A stretch of DNA of 64,000 bases from Flavobacterium enshiense (GCF_022836875.1 NZ_CP090376.1:2790001-2854000); one strand, 5' to 3'. Positions 24,218 to 33,397 are shown, numbered from the stretch's first letter. The notes: generated by a model from the sequence alone, not told the origin. A program made the numbers and translations.

Positions 24218-24829
24218 ATGACTTACTCAAGAGATAATCTAAAAAACAAAAAAGTATATTACTTAAGTATAATTTTAGTTGAATTTGTTATTTACTTTTC
24301 ACTTTTCTTCTTCAATGTACATTGGCTCATACTTACATTAATTTTTCCATTCTTAATTATCGAATTAATCTCTAATAAAAGATGCTTAAATCGACAAAAA
24401 AACTTCATTAAAAGTATTGAATTTACAGACAATCAAATTATTTGTACACATTTAAAAAATAACAAAACTGAAATACCTCATGAAAAACTAATTTTTTCAT
24501 TCCGAGAAATTAAATTTGAAAAAGATAGATCTGAAATTGAAATTAAACTTAAAGGCAACTATAGGAATAAACTAATTGGTAGAATTCATATTAAGAACTG
24601 GAAAAACATATTTGAGATTAAGGACGAGTTAATTAAACGAAAGGTAACTAGAGTTAAATTTAAACCTGAAGGGTTTTGGTCAAAATATGGAGGTTTAACT
24701 GCCGATGTTGTAATATTGACAAGTACATTGACTTTTAGCGAAGTAGCTGAAGCAACTGGCGATTTTCAAGATGCCACGGATTTGAAACAAATTGCATTTA
24801 GTACTGATTTACACAAAAAAAAACAATGA
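24218..24829 (+). CDS. Membrane protein with PH-like domain
   Basis: 203 aa. Two membrane segments (YLSIILVEFVIYFSLFFF and LILTLIFPFLIIELI), then a strand-rich domain (IEFTDNQIICTHLKNNKTEI, KDRSEIEIKLKGNYRN) like a bacterial PH-type fold and a C-terminal acidic tail. Possibly distantly related to 13572-14165. Its start lies 13 bp after the GTT of site 30, one of the shortest leaders in the array. Confidence 0.6.
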   Translation: MTYSRDNLKNKKVYYLSIILVEFVIYFSLFFFNVHWLILTLIFPFLIIELISNKRCLNRQKNFIKSIEFTDNQIICTHLKNNKTEIPHEKLIFSFREIKFEKDRSEIEIKLKGNYRNKLIGRIHIKNWKNIFEIKDELIKRKVTRVKFKPEGFWSKYGGLTADVVILTSTLTFSEVAEATGDFQDATDLKQIAFSTDLHKKKQ

Positions 24830-24843
24830 CAATGCCTGTTGCT

Positions 24844-24969
24844 AACAGCGGTTTTAAGAAATTGGGGTTTGAGTGATTAATCGGACGGTCTTTTTGTATA
24901 TTTGGCTTCAGTCCTAATGAAAAGGTTCGGGAGTAAAAATCCCCAACTTCTTAAAGCCGGCGGGACGTT
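24844..24969 (+). repeat. attC-like site 31 (class A)
   Basis: 126 bp. Arms TTTTAAGAAATTGGGG / CCCCAACTTCTTAAAG. -7 TATATTTG at 24897-24904. Confidence 0.88.
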
Positions 24970-25064
24970 GTGCGACACTTTGTGTAACAGGACGCAACTG
25001 AAAAACTTAGAAACAATTCCGAAATCTGTAAAAATACTGGAGATAAATTTTGAAGCACATCTAA

Positions 25065-25244
25065 ATGAAAATACTATTTAAATCAATATTAATTTTAGCA
25101 ATACTAATAGTTGCTTTTTTTTGGATGTGTGTTATGGCTTCAAATCATAACGTAAAAACTGAAATGAAACTTACTCCATTAATAATAATCTTATTTTTAT
25201 TAGTTATACTATTTTACGATAGAATATTTAAAAATAAACTATGA
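25065..25244 (+). CDS. Small two-TM membrane protein (59 aa)
   Basis: 59 aa: MKILFKSILILAILIVAF begins the first membrane segment, a short extracytoplasmic loop (SNHNVKTEMKL) follows, then LIIILFLLVILFY and a basic tail. Its TGA overlaps the ATG of the next gene (ATGA at 25241-25244), so the two are probably translationally coupled. Two-gene cassette. Confidence 0.6.
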   Translation: MKILFKSILILAILIVAFFWMCVMASNHNVKTEMKLTPLIIILFLLVILFYDRIFKNKL

Positions 25245-25462
25245 GTTCAGAAATACATGAAATAAAAATTTGTGACGAATGTAGAAGTGAATTCTATAAA
25301 GATTCATCATCGATGGAAAATCTTTGTCCAGAATGTTCAAACATTTTATATGGTTATGAAAATTGTGAACATGAATTCGTGAATAATCGATGTATTAAAT
25401 GTTATTGGAATGAAAATTCAAGTGATTATTTAGATAAACTTAAAGAGGAAAAGAAAATATAA
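25241..25462 (+). CDS. Zinc-ribbon-like small protein
   Basis: 73 aa. Four Cys in two CxxC knuckles near the N terminus (ICDEC at 12-15 and LCPEC at 30-33), and a second cluster CEHEF...CIKC, so at least one zinc site is likely. Acidic and soluble. Coupled to the upstream 59-aa membrane protein by an ATGA overlap. No family assigned. Confidence 0.62.
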   Translation: MSSEIHEIKICDECRSEFYKDSSSMENLCPECSNILYGYENCEHEFVNNRCIKCYWNENSSDYLDKLKEEKKI

Positions 25463-25474
25463 AAGCGATCGCAC

Positions 25475-25633
25475 AACAGCGGTTTTGTGCAAGCGGGGTT
25501 TTGGGTGTTTATCGGTAATGGTCAGTGTTTGCACTTCTCTCCTATTTTTCAACTATTTTCTTTCAGACTTTTCGGTATATTTGTAAACATCAGTAACAAA
25601 AATCCCCGCCTGACACAAAGCCGGCGGGACGTT
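25475..25633 (+). repeat. attC-like site 32 (class B)
   Basis: 159 bp. Arms TTTTGTGCAAGCGGGG / CCCCGCCTGACACAAAG; the GCGGGG/CCCCGC change is on both sides. -7 TATATTTG at 25576-25583. Confidence 0.87.
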
Positions 25634-25672
25634 GTGCGACATTTTAGAAAACTGCACGTATAAAACAATAAA

Positions 25673-26524
25673 ATGAAAAGAACATTATTTATTTTAATTT
25701 ATTTAATATTTCATAATATTGGACATTCCCAATTAACCATCGACAGAATTTGGGCTCTCAACACAAATAAATCAATAACAATAAATGCTTTTGTTGACAC
25801 TTTAGAAATCAACAATACAAATACGATTGAAATTCTTAGTGCAACAGCAAAAATTAATAAAGAACAAATAATAAACAGTTCGGAAGCTTATCCTGACATG
25901 TACTACCATAATTTTGACAATTGGATACAAATTATTTTTGAATCTCAATCCAAACCAATCTATAGATTAGATTCCCTAAAAGTTAAAGTAAAGTACTTTA
26001 CGCCGACTGAAGAAAACAAGTCTTTATTAACAATTAACAATCCTCTGCAAAAAATTGGTATGAATTTAATTGAAAATGAGTATCCGAAAATGAAATTCAT
26101 TATACTTGACTTCTTCACATTAAAAAAGCTAAAAAGAAAAAACAAAAAGGGATATAAAACTTTGATTGAAAAAATTGAAGAGAAAAATAAAGTTGCAAAA
26201 GATTCAATAGCATCATTTATGAATAAAGCATTTCAAGAGTGTAAAAAATTTTCTAATTCCGAATTAAAGAAAAGTCTACTGATTTACATAGAAGATGAAG
26301 AAAGGCAAATACAAAAAATCTCAACATATGATAAAAATGGAATGAATATGAAGTCCTGGGGACCTTATATTTGGTCAAAATCATTTACTTCTATGATTCA
26401 AATACACTTGTATGAGACGATTCCAGAAAATAATTGGATGATAAAACTATATATTGAAAACGAAAAATCAACAAAAGAAATCGAATTAAAAATGGAAAAT
26501 TTAGTAATTCCACGTGACAAATAA
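25673..26524 (+). CDS. Secreted protein, unknown function
   Basis: 283 aa. Signal peptide (LFILIYLIFHNIGHSQ). Strand-rich N-terminal half (ITINAFVDTLEINNTNTIEIL) and a central very basic helix (FTLKKLKRKNKKGYKTL) with a helical C-terminal half. Two Trp-rich patches (YIWSKSF and NNWMIKLYIE). Periplasmic; no family recognised. Confidence 0.66.
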   Translation: MKRTLFILIYLIFHNIGHSQLTIDRIWALNTNKSITINAFVDTLEINNTNTIEILSATAKINKEQIINSSEAYPDMYYHNFDNWIQIIFESQSKPIYRLDSLKVKVKYFTPTEENKSLLTINNPLQKIGMNLIENEYPKMKFIILDFFTLKKLKRKNKKGYKTLIEKIEEKNKVAKDSIASFMNKAFQECKKFSNSELKKSLLIYIEDEERQIQKISTYDKNGMNMKSWGPYIWSKSFTSMIQIHLYETIPENNWMIKLYIENEKSTKEIELKMENLVIPRDK

Positions 26525-26558
26525 TTACTAATTACTAACAAAAGAAAAACGATCGCAC

Positions 26559-26685
26559 AACAGCAGTTTGCTGCAAGTGGGGCTTTAAGGCTAAATTTAA
26601 TGTTGGTTTTGTGTTTGTAAACTTAATCTTAAATTGATACTTTTGGAAAAACAATTCCCCACCTGCAGCAAGCTGGCGGGACGTT
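26559..26685 (+). repeat. attC-like site 33 (class C)
   Basis: 127 bp. Arms GTTTGCTGCAAGTGGGG / CCCCACCTGCAGCAAG. -33 TTTG 26614-26617, -7 TACTTTTG 26638-26645. Confidence 0.87.
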
Positions 26686-26720
26686 AGCTGCTATATCGCC
26701 AAAACAGGAAGTATAAAACA

Positions 26721-27563
26721 ATGATACAAGATAAAATAACTCAATATTGGGTAAAAGCATCAGGAAAAAGAATCAATCCAGAAACGGAAAAATGGTTAAT
26801 TGGTCCAATTGGAGATGAAGATATTATAGGTAATAAATTTATTCAAAATCTTGTAGAACATGAAAATCTAAAGTATAGTTCAAATATTGCCAATGCTGGA
26901 TTACTAGAAAATATTTCAGATTTAGATTTTAGCCAAGATGAATTGGATTTATTAAACATACAAGTCATAGATTTTTATGAAAATACTTCCAACTATGATT
27001 TTGAAATTTGGAGTGAGTGGAAAAGCTTTTTTAAGCCATTTGGGAAAGCATTATCAATAATTTTCAGCAAAAGACTTCAACAATTAAATTTACCTTTGAA
27101 TTCGCTCGACTCTTCTAAGGGAATAAAAAGCGAGATAATTAAACTATCAAACGAAGACAAAACTAAATGGACTATTTGGTATAGAAAACTTAAAAGTTCT
27201 GATGATGTTATTTATGCGGGAATTTATACAACTGCCTTTGTTCCAAAGTACAATAAATCATTACTCAAAGTCATCTTTCCACTTCCAAATGGAAACGCTT
27301 CAGTAGTAATGACAAAAAAAGTTCTATCTGATGGTTCATTGCTGTTAAGTTCGGATGGTAAAAATTTTGGAGATAATGGCTTCTATTTTACACTGACTGA
27401 TCACAAGGGCAAACATTGGGCTAAGTTTGTGAAGTCAATGCATGAGTGGATTAAGGTTTATGTTGACGATGAAAATATTTTACGAGCTGATCACAATCTA
27501 AAGTTTTATGGCATTCAGTTTTTAAAATTACATTACAAGATGACAAAAAGATACAGCAGCTAA
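26721..27563 (+). CDS. Hypothetical soluble protein
   Basis: 280 aa, no signal peptide or membrane segment, likely cytoplasmic. The first 130 residues are helical (QDKITQYWVKASGKRI, FKPFGKALSIIFSKRL), the second half is strand-rich (WTIWYRKLKSSDDVIYAGIYTT, KVIFPLPNGNASVVMT, GFYFTLTDHKGKHWAKFV). One of the few large soluble cassette proteins. I do not recognise the family. Stop TAA is in the attC box. Confidence 0.66.
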   Translation: MIQDKITQYWVKASGKRINPETEKWLIGPIGDEDIIGNKFIQNLVEHENLKYSSNIANAGLLENISDLDFSQDELDLLNIQVIDFYENTSNYDFEIWSEWKSFFKPFGKALSIIFSKRLQQLNLPLNSLDSSKGIKSEIIKLSNEDKTKWTIWYRKLKSSDDVIYAGIYTTAFVPKYNKSLLKVIFPLPNGNASVVMTKKVLSDGSLLLSSDGKNFGDNGFYFTLTDHKGKHWAKFVKSMHEWIKVYVDDENILRADHNLKFYGIQFLKLHYKMTKRYSS

Positions 27564-27683
27564 CAGCGGTTTGCAGCAAGTGGGGGTTTAGGGAAAACTC
27601 CAACTTCTTTTTGTATATTTGGCTTTAGGAATAAACAAACTAAAGGAACAAAATCCCCACCTGCAGCAAGCCGGCGGGACGTT
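27562..27683 (+). repeat. attC-like site 34
   Basis: 122 bp. Arms GTTTGCAGCAAGTGGGG / CCCCACCTGCAGCAAGC with CCGGC core, like site 2. -7 TATATTTG at 27614-27621. Confidence 0.87.
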
Positions 27684-27731
27684 GGCAGCAAGCCGTAAGC
27701 AACTAAACGTCAAAATCTAAACGTCACAAAT

Positions 27732-28151
27732 ATGAAACTGAAAGTTTTATTTATTTTGTTCTTCATTTCGTCTCTTTCCTATTCTCAAAATCCTGAAATC
27801 TATTTGGAATTGACTGATCAGATTTTGGTTAGTAACAAAAATGCAGAGATGGGTGTTTTTGAATTAAGTTTAAGAATAAAAAATTCAAAAAACGGAGATG
27901 AAGACAATTATACATTTATTGCTAATCTTGATGGAAATAAGTCATTTGAAGATAACGGAGTAGAAATTCCAACAATAAAATATACTACTGTTGAAGATTT
28001 AAAAAGCAAAACTCCTTGTGAACTGCACGATTACTTAAGCAAACAAAGGATATGCTTTGTGAAAATCATAAATGGTAAGTATAAAAGATGGTTTGCAATG
28101 TATACTGGAACTTATAGAAATTTAGTAATCAGTAAACCCGGAAAATTATAA
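27732..28151 (+). CDS. Secreted protein, unknown function
   Basis: 139 aa. Signal peptide (VLFILFFISSLSYSQ, cleavage after SQ). Mature part is a small beta protein (IYLELTDQILVSNKNA, FELSLRIKNSKNGDE, YTFIANLDGN) with a Cys pair (PCELHD...RICFVKI). The cassette's own ends match except one base (GTTGGC versus GTTGGA). Confidence 0.66.
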   Translation: MKLKVLFILFFISSLSYSQNPEIYLELTDQILVSNKNAEMGVFELSLRIKNSKNGDEDNYTFIANLDGNKSFEDNGVEIPTIKYTTVEDLKSKTPCELHDYLSKQRICFVKIINGKYKRWFAMYTGTYRNLVISKPGKL

Positions 28152-28172
28152 ATTAATATTCGGCCTGCTTCC

Positions 28173-28297
28173 AACAGCGGCTTTAAGAAATTGGGGTTTT
28201 AGGCAAAATTTAAAAGCAATTTTATATATTTGGCTTTAGTCCTGATGGAATGGTTTGGGAACAAAAATCCCCAACTTCATAAAGCCGGCGGGACGTT
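28173..28297 (+). repeat. attC-like site 35 (class A-like)
   Basis: 125 bp. AACAGCGGCTTTAAGAAATTGGGG has GGCTTT for GGTTTT, which improves pairing with AAAGCC. Right arm CCCCAACTTCATAAAG. -7 TATATTTG at 28225-28232. Confidence 0.86.
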
Positions 28298-28326
28298 GTG
28301 CAACATTTGAAAAACTAACATCATAA

Positions 28327-29232
28327 ATGAATATGACTAAATTATTTACTTCTTTGTTATTTATTATTTATCCAATATTCATATTTGGACAACAGTTAAG
28401 TGTTAACGAAACTCTCGATTATATTGGAAAAACACATACTGAATATAACAAATATAGAATACATAAAGATGGCTTGATGGAAGTCAAATATGATATTGAT
28501 GATAAAGGGAACTTAAGCATTAATTTCTACCTTAATAAAAGAAATACTGTAACCTACACAGTACACGTTGATGATTTAAAGAAAAATATTGGATTTAGAA
28601 ATGTAAGTTCTAATACGGAAATTACTTTTGAATGTGCATTACAAAATTGCATTTTATACAAAGGTTCTACCGAATATTTTCAAAATGAATACAATATCTA
28701 TATCACGCAGGAATATCAAGCTCGTAAGATTTTAACCGCTTTTAAATATCTATTTTCATTACTGGATAACATCAATTTCAAAAGAGATGAAAATGACCCA
28801 TTTGCTTCTAACAACAATTCTATAACTATATCGGATAATAATAATAAATCAAAAAAAATCAAATTATCAGAACAAAATGGAACATATGGAATATTGGTTG
28901 ATTTTGATAACATTAGGAAATCATTTATTTTAGATACTGGTGCATCAGAGACAACTATTTCCAGTACCCTCGAAGAACAACTAATTTCAAATGGTTTAAT
29001 TACTAAAAATGATTATTTACCGGATGGATTATATAAAATCGCTGATGGTAGTATAATTTCTCAAAGAAGGATTCTTATCAAGCAATTATCTATTAATCAA
29101 TATTCAGTTAAGAATATAGTCGTTTCAGTTGGAAATATGAATAGTCCACTTTTATTAGGTAAGAATTTTTTAGATAAGTTCAAAAGCTGGTCAATTAATA
29201 ATGAGGCTAAAATATTGGAACTTTCAATATAG
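28327..29232 (+). CDS. Retropepsin-like aspartic protease, secreted
   Basis: 301 aa. Signal peptide (FTSLLFIIYPIFIFGQ). The last third is a retropepsin-like domain: FILDTGASETTIS with catalytic D203-T-G-A, and the flap and hydrophobic GKNFLDKF at the end (LLLGKNFLDKF, typical hydrophobic-Gly motif). Only one DTG is present, so it would act as a dimer. The N-terminal 150 residues are an unassigned strand-rich domain. The same cassette also holds a decayed membrane-protein gene downstream. Confidence 0.82.
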   Translation: MNMTKLFTSLLFIIYPIFIFGQQLSVNETLDYIGKTHTEYNKYRIHKDGLMEVKYDIDDKGNLSINFYLNKRNTVTYTVHVDDLKKNIGFRNVSSNTEITFECALQNCILYKGSTEYFQNEYNIYITQEYQARKILTAFKYLFSLLDNINFKRDENDPFASNNNSITISDNNNKSKKIKLSEQNGTYGILVDFDNIRKSFILDTGASETTISSTLEEQLISNGLITKNDYLPDGLYKIADGSIISQRRILIKQLSINQYSVKNIVVSVGNMNSPLLLGKNFLDKFKSWSINNEAKILELSI

Positions 29233-29276
29233 TTTTAAGCATCTGATTTGAATATACAGAAATAATTATTTACTAC

Positions 29277-29696
29277 ATGGGTAAAAGAAAAGCAAAAAGA
29301 CTTCGTGAAAAAGGCGTAGAATTAAAAAATAATGCAACAACTGTATTACTTCCAAGTGTAATAAACAATACTATACTTATAGAATCATAATTGGCTGTTC
29401 TACTTGCGACTTTAGCCGAACCAACCGTTGACACTATTTCTCTTTATCGTTCTTTACTTTGTACTCTCCTATCATCTATTGTTTTCGGAGTGTTTTGTAC
29501 TTCCGCAATAACAATTGATTTTTACAATCTTGGCAACAAGGTTTAGGATAGAGCAAAAAAATCTGGTAAAGAAGATAAAAAAGAAACCTTCATAAGGACT
29601 GGAAACGCTCCTCGGAATTTAATAATTGGAAGTTTTATATTATGTTTATTACTTTGTATAATTTCTGCTGCCCAACTTGTATTTTATGCTTGGTAA
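29277..29696 (+). pseudogene. Decayed membrane-protein gene with two in-frame stops
   Basis: From ATG 29277 one frame stays protein-like for 139 codons to TAA 29694, but it is interrupted by TAA at 29388-29390 and TAG at 29544-29546. The reading has a basic N terminus (GKRKAKRLREKG), a segment LLSSIVFGVFCTSAITI and a final membrane segment LIIGSFILCLLLCIISA. It looks like a two-TM protein killed by two nonsense changes. Second gene of the retropepsin cassette. Confidence 0.7.
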
Positions 29697-29729
29697 AACT
29701 TGTTTAACATAATTAAAAAAACGTCGCAC

Positions 29730-29853
29730 AACAGCGGTTTTGAGCAAGTGGGGTTTTGGTGTTTAATGGGACGATCTTTTTGTATATTTGGCTTAGTGAT
29801 AAAACAAACTAAAGGAACAAAAGTCCCCACCTTCTCAAAGCCGGCAGGACGTT
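29730..29853 (+). repeat. attC-like site 36
   Basis: 124 bp. Arms TTTTGAGCAAGTGGGG / CCCCACCTTCTCAAAG. The 3' core reads CCGGCAGGACGTT (A for G). -7 TATATTTG at 29783-29790. Confidence 0.86.
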
Positions 29854-29918
29854 AGCCGTCAGTTTGGCCAAACGAAATGAACACTAACCTCTTAAGTATT
29901 TTACTTTAGTAAAACTAT

Positions 29919-30194
29919 ATGAAAAACAACTTATTCAAAAAAATATACTTGCTAGCATTCTTCGCTATTATTATTGGAACAATGATGAAAATTAGCAATA
30001 TAAATGGTTCTCAAATTTTATTCATTATTGGCATCCTTTCCACTTTGGGTTATATAATAATTGGAATATACGAAGTCAATGTATCGAAAAAGATAAATCA
30101 ATCTGAAAAAATCATGTGGACAATTGGTTTTATAGTCATCCACTATCTTGCTGGATTATTATATCTACTAGGTGGTAGAAAAAGAATCGCTTAA
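29919..30194 (+). CDS. Small membrane protein, three TM segments
   Basis: 91 aa. Segments IYLLAFFAIIIGTMM, ILFIIGILSTLGYIIIGIY and IMWTIGFIVIHYLAGLLYLL, with a positively charged loop between 2 and 3 and a basic tail (GGRKRIA). Resembles small phospholipase_D-nuclease_N-like or PLDc_N membrane proteins in the last segment (W-T-I-x(8)-H/P-x-x-G-L-x-Y-L), a loose impression. Confidence 0.62.
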   Translation: MKNNLFKKIYLLAFFAIIIGTMMKISNINGSQILFIIGILSTLGYIIIGIYEVNVSKKINQSEKIMWTIGFIVIHYLAGLLYLLGGRKRIA

Positions 30195-30271
30195 ATTCGT
30201 TTAAAATGTTAATAAAAACTTATTCCAATAGTTTTTAAGAATTATTGAGAAATAGAAAAAACCGAACGGCT

Positions 30272-30396
30272 AACAGCGGTTTTGTGAAATTGGGGTTTTA
30301 GGCAAAATTTAAAGGCAATTTTATATATTTGACTTCAATTCTAATGGAATGGTTTGGGAACAAAAATCCCCAACTCCACAAAGCCGGCGGGACGTT
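30272..30396 (+). repeat. attC-like site 37
   Basis: 125 bp. Arms TTTTGTGAAATTGGGG / CCCCAACTCCACAAAG; GTGAA/CTCCAC and TTGGGG/CCCCAA are both compensated relative to site 1. -7 TATATTTG at 30324-30331. Confidence 0.87.
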
Positions 30397-30459
30397 AGCA
30401 GTAATTTTAAAAAACAAAAGAGAAAAAATTTTAAAGCTAAAGCCCTTAAATTTCCAAAA

Positions 30460-30945
30460 ATGAAGAAAACAATATTTATACTTTTTTTTCTAAGTAATGT
30501 TATATATAGTCAAAACAAACAATGTTTTATTACCTATAAAACTGTAGAAAAAATATTCAAGCTAAATTCACTCGAAGAAAAAGATGACGAACTAATCAAG
30601 CTTAACTTTAAACACAATTCTTCATTAAATTATTTTAATGAAAAAGCTAAAAGTAATATTACTATTTTAACTAATAAAACCAACAAACCAAGTGGGCTAA
30701 GAATGGATTTTAGTGAAATATGTTACAATAGTTTTAAAAAAGATATTATAGCATTAGGCTTTATTAAAATCAATGAATCATTTAGCGATTCCAGAATTGA
30801 CTTTCACTACAAAAAAGGAAATATTTATATAATATTTGGTAAAATGAAGGATGTTTATGCTATTTCAACAGGCAAAAGTTCTAAAACATTTTATGGCTTT
30901 GATATACTAACCGAAGATCTTTATTTAGAATTCACTAAGTATTAA
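30460..30945 (+). CDS. Secreted protein, unknown function
   Basis: 161 aa from ATG 30460; the open frame extends back through attC but the signal peptide (IFILFFLSNVIYSQ) sets the start. Mature protein is basic with two Cys and strands near GFIKINESFSDSRIDFHY and NIYIIFGKMKDVYAI. Periplasmic. Family not recognised. Confidence 0.66.
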   Translation: MKKTIFILFFLSNVIYSQNKQCFITYKTVEKIFKLNSLEEKDDELIKLNFKHNSSLNYFNEKAKSNITILTNKTNKPSGLRMDFSEICYNSFKKDIIALGFIKINESFSDSRIDFHYKKGNIYIIFGKMKDVYAISTGKSSKTFYGFDILTEDLYLEFTKY

Positions 30946-30964
30946 ATAACAAAAAACTACTGCT

Positions 30965-31088
30965 AACAGCGGTTTTGAGCAAGTGGGGTTTTACGGCAAA
31001 ACTGAAACTCTTTTTTGTATATTTGGCTTAGTGATAAAACAAACTAAAGGAACAAAAGTCCCCACCTTCTCAAAGCCGGCGGGACGTT
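30965..31088 (+). repeat. attC-like site 38
   Basis: 124 bp. Arms TTTTGAGCAAGTGGGG / CCCCACCTTCTCAAAG. -7 TATATTTG at 31018-31025. Confidence 0.87.
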
Positions 31089-31128
31089 AGTGGCAAGCTG
31101 TGAGAAACGGAACGTAAAACAAATCTAT

Positions 31129-31557
31129 ATGTCAATTTCAAAGTTTACAATCATATTTTTACTCATCTTGTTATTTGGTTGTAAAACCCAAAATCAAGAC
31201 CGTTATCATAATGAAGATGATCAATATAAAGAAATATATCTTGACCAATTTAAGTTGGTTTATGTGAAATCCCTAATTAGAAAATGTTATAACAATTCAC
31301 CTTCTATAGAACGAATATTAGATGAAGATAAAAGTGGATTCACTGAACCTTTATTAACTACCGATGATTATGAACTAATAGATAGCTTAACTACAATTGA
31401 CAAAAATAAAATACAAAAAGATTCAATCCTCAGTATTGGAAGAGTTGCTGAAGGCGCAGAAGGAAAACATATATTTACACTTTTAATAACTAAAATTGAA
31501 AGTTCTGATTTGAAAAAATTAGCCAAAACTCGATATAAATTGCAAAAATCTAGATAA
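31129..31557 (+). CDS. Lipoprotein, unknown function
   Basis: 142 aa from ATG 31129; a GTG at 31090 is the cassette terminus. Signal segment IIFLLILLFGC gives lipobox LFGC. The mature part is acidic at the N terminus (HNEDDQYKEIYLD), with a Cys in IRKCYNNSPSIERIL and a Gly/Ala stretch GRVAEGAEGKHIFT. Family not recognised. Confidence 0.67.
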   Translation: MSISKFTIIFLLILLFGCKTQNQDRYHNEDDQYKEIYLDQFKLVYVKSLIRKCYNNSPSIERILDEDKSGFTEPLLTTDDYELIDSLTTIDKNKIQKDSILSIGRVAEGAEGKHIFTLLITKIESSDLKKLAKTRYKLQKSR

Positions 31558-31571
31558 TTCAGCCAGCCACT

Positions 31572-31727
31572 AACAGCGGTTTTAAGAAATGGCGGGTTTA
31601 GTGTTTGATGGGAGGAACTGGAATCAAAAGTCTTTGCTCCCTTTCAAATTTTTTCTTTCTAACTTTTCGGTATATTTGTAATCGTCAGTAACAAAATTCC
31701 GCCACTTCTTAAAGCCGGCGGGACGTT
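31572..31727 (+). repeat. attC-like site 39 (class B)
   Basis: 156 bp. Arms TTTTAAGAAATGGCGG / CCGCCACTTCTTAAAG. -7 TATATTTG at 31671-31678. Confidence 0.87.
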
Positions 31728-31751
31728 ACCAGCAATTATAAATCAACGAAA

Positions 31752-32330
31752 GTGCAAGAAAACTTATTAAACAGAATTCAAAATTGGTATCAAATCAATT
31801 GTAATGATGATTGGGAACATAGTTATGGTTTTTCAATTGAAACAATAGATAATCCTGGTTGGACTGTTAGTATTGATTTATCAGAAACTCCACTTGAAAA
31901 TTTAAACTTTGAGAGAAATGTCGATAATGGAAGGTTTGACTGGTATTTTATTAAAACTGCAGATAAAGTGTTTGAAGCGCATGGTGACCCATCAAAATTA
32001 TCTGAAATATTAAAAATATTCCTTGACGAAATTATTCCAAACTATGCTGATAAAAATTTCACATATGAAGTCTATATCCCATTAATAGGAGGACCAACAA
32101 AAATTTGGCGTCCAGTAAATGCAAGAATGATAACAGAAGATACTTTAGAAATAATAAATATTCCTGAATTAAAATACCAAGACATAAAAACTATAACTCT
32201 TGAGGATATAACATTTAATGAAAAGGATATTTTTGACTATAAAATAAATATCTCCCTTGGTGATAATATAAAAACCGAATTAATTGAAATGTTTGACGGA
32301 GTAAAACTAATTGTAAAAGAAAATAAATAA
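31752..32330 (+). CDS. Immunity protein 53 (Imm53) with C-terminal extension
   Basis: 192 aa, GTG start. Residues 5-95 carry the Imm53 signature: IQNWYQINCNDDWEHSYGF, then TIDNPGWTVSIDLSETPL. Imm53 proteins neutralise toxins delivered by polymorphic toxin systems and act in the cytoplasm. The C-terminal half (KIWRPVNARMITEDT) is like a second domain often joined to immunity proteins. No toxin gene is near, so it could protect against toxins from other strains, which is inference. Confidence 0.78.
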   Translation: MQENLLNRIQNWYQINCNDDWEHSYGFSIETIDNPGWTVSIDLSETPLENLNFERNVDNGRFDWYFIKTADKVFEAHGDPSKLSEILKIFLDEIIPNYADKNFTYEVYIPLIGGPTKIWRPVNARMITEDTLEIINIPELKYQDIKTITLEDITFNEKDIFDYKINISLGDNIKTELIEMFDGVKLIVKENK

Positions 32331-32338
32331 CTGCTGGT

Positions 32339-32494
32339 AACAGCGGTTTTGTGAAAGCGGGGTTTAGGTGTATATCGGTAAGAGCTGGTGTTTGCACTTC
32401 TCTACTTTTTTTCAACTTTTTCTTTCAAACTTTTCGGTATATTTGTAAACATCGGTAACAAAAATCCCCGCCTTCACAAAGCCGGCGGGACGTT
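32339..32494 (+). repeat. attC-like site 40 (class B)
   Basis: 156 bp. Arms TTTTGTGAAAGCGGGG / CCCCGCCTTCACAAAG. -7 TATATTTG at 32438-32445. Confidence 0.87.
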
Positions 32495-32515
32495 GTGTGT
32501 AATATTAAATAAACT

Positions 32516-33397
32516 ATGGGAATAGAAATACCAAAATATAACGAAACTTTTAATCCTATTTTGGATATTTTAAAGAATGAAGAAATACTTCATAGAAGAG
32601 AACTAATAAAAAAAGTAATTGATAAATATTATTCACACCTTCCAAAGGAATTACTTGAAGAGAAAATAAAATCTGGCGATATACTAATTGAAAATAGAAT
32701 TGCCTGGGGAATATCATACTTAAAACAATCTGATTTTGTTAACTATCCAAAAAGAGGATTTGTTCAAATAACTCCAAAAGGATTAAAACAAAACGATTTA
32801 CTTACATTAAAAAATGTTCAATATGAAATAAGTAAATCTCATGTCTATAAAGACAACAAAAGCTATATTGAAGACAAAATAGAAATTCAAAATTCTTCAC
32901 CTGAAGATTTAATAGATGAAGGTTTTAATCAAATTGAAAAAGAGGTCAAAAACGACCTTTTAGAAAAATTAAAAACAATGGATCCCTATTATTTTGAAAA
33001 AGTAATATTAATACTTCTTAAAAAAATGGGATACGGTGATTTCATAGAAACAACAAAGTCTGCAGATGGTGGAATTGATGGTATAATAAATGAAGATAAA
33101 CTTGGCTTAGACAAAATTTATATACAAGCTAAACGATTTACAGAAAACAAAGTACGGGAAAAGGACATCAGAAACTTTATTGGAGCAATGAGTGGAGATA
33201 CAAATAAAGGAGTATTTGTAACTACTTCACTGTTTGACAAAGGAGCTGAAGAAAAGGCTAAAAATGCTCATCATAAGATTATTTTATTAGATGGGAATAA
33301 ATTAGTTGATTTAATGCATGAATTTAATGTAGGGGTTCAAATCAAAGCTACATATGAAGTTAAACAACTTGACGAGGATTTCTTTGTTGAGCAATAA
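32516..33397 (+). CDS. mrr: Mrr-type restriction endonuclease
   Basis: 293 aa. N-terminal winged-helix Mrr_N domain (residues 5-95, ending RGFVQITPKGL), then an Mrr catalytic domain from about 155: E161 in YYFEKVILILLKKMGYG, D188 in ADGGIDGII and QAK at 204-206 form the PD-(D/E)XK nuclease core. Mrr enzymes cut methylated foreign DNA. Length and motifs are those of a complete, active-looking enzyme. It is a single-gene cassette with its own attC promoter, that is, a mobile defence gene. Confidence 0.9.
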   Translation: MGIEIPKYNETFNPILDILKNEEILHRRELIKKVIDKYYSHLPKELLEEKIKSGDILIENRIAWGISYLKQSDFVNYPKRGFVQITPKGLKQNDLLTLKNVQYEISKSHVYKDNKSYIEDKIEIQNSSPEDLIDEGFNQIEKEVKNDLLEKLKTMDPYYFEKVILILLKKMGYGDFIETTKSADGGIDGIINEDKLGLDKIYIQAKRFTENKVREKDIRNFIGAMSGDTNKGVFVTTSLFDKGAEEKAKNAHHKIILLDGNKLVDLMHEFNVGVQIKATYEVKQLDEDFFVEQ

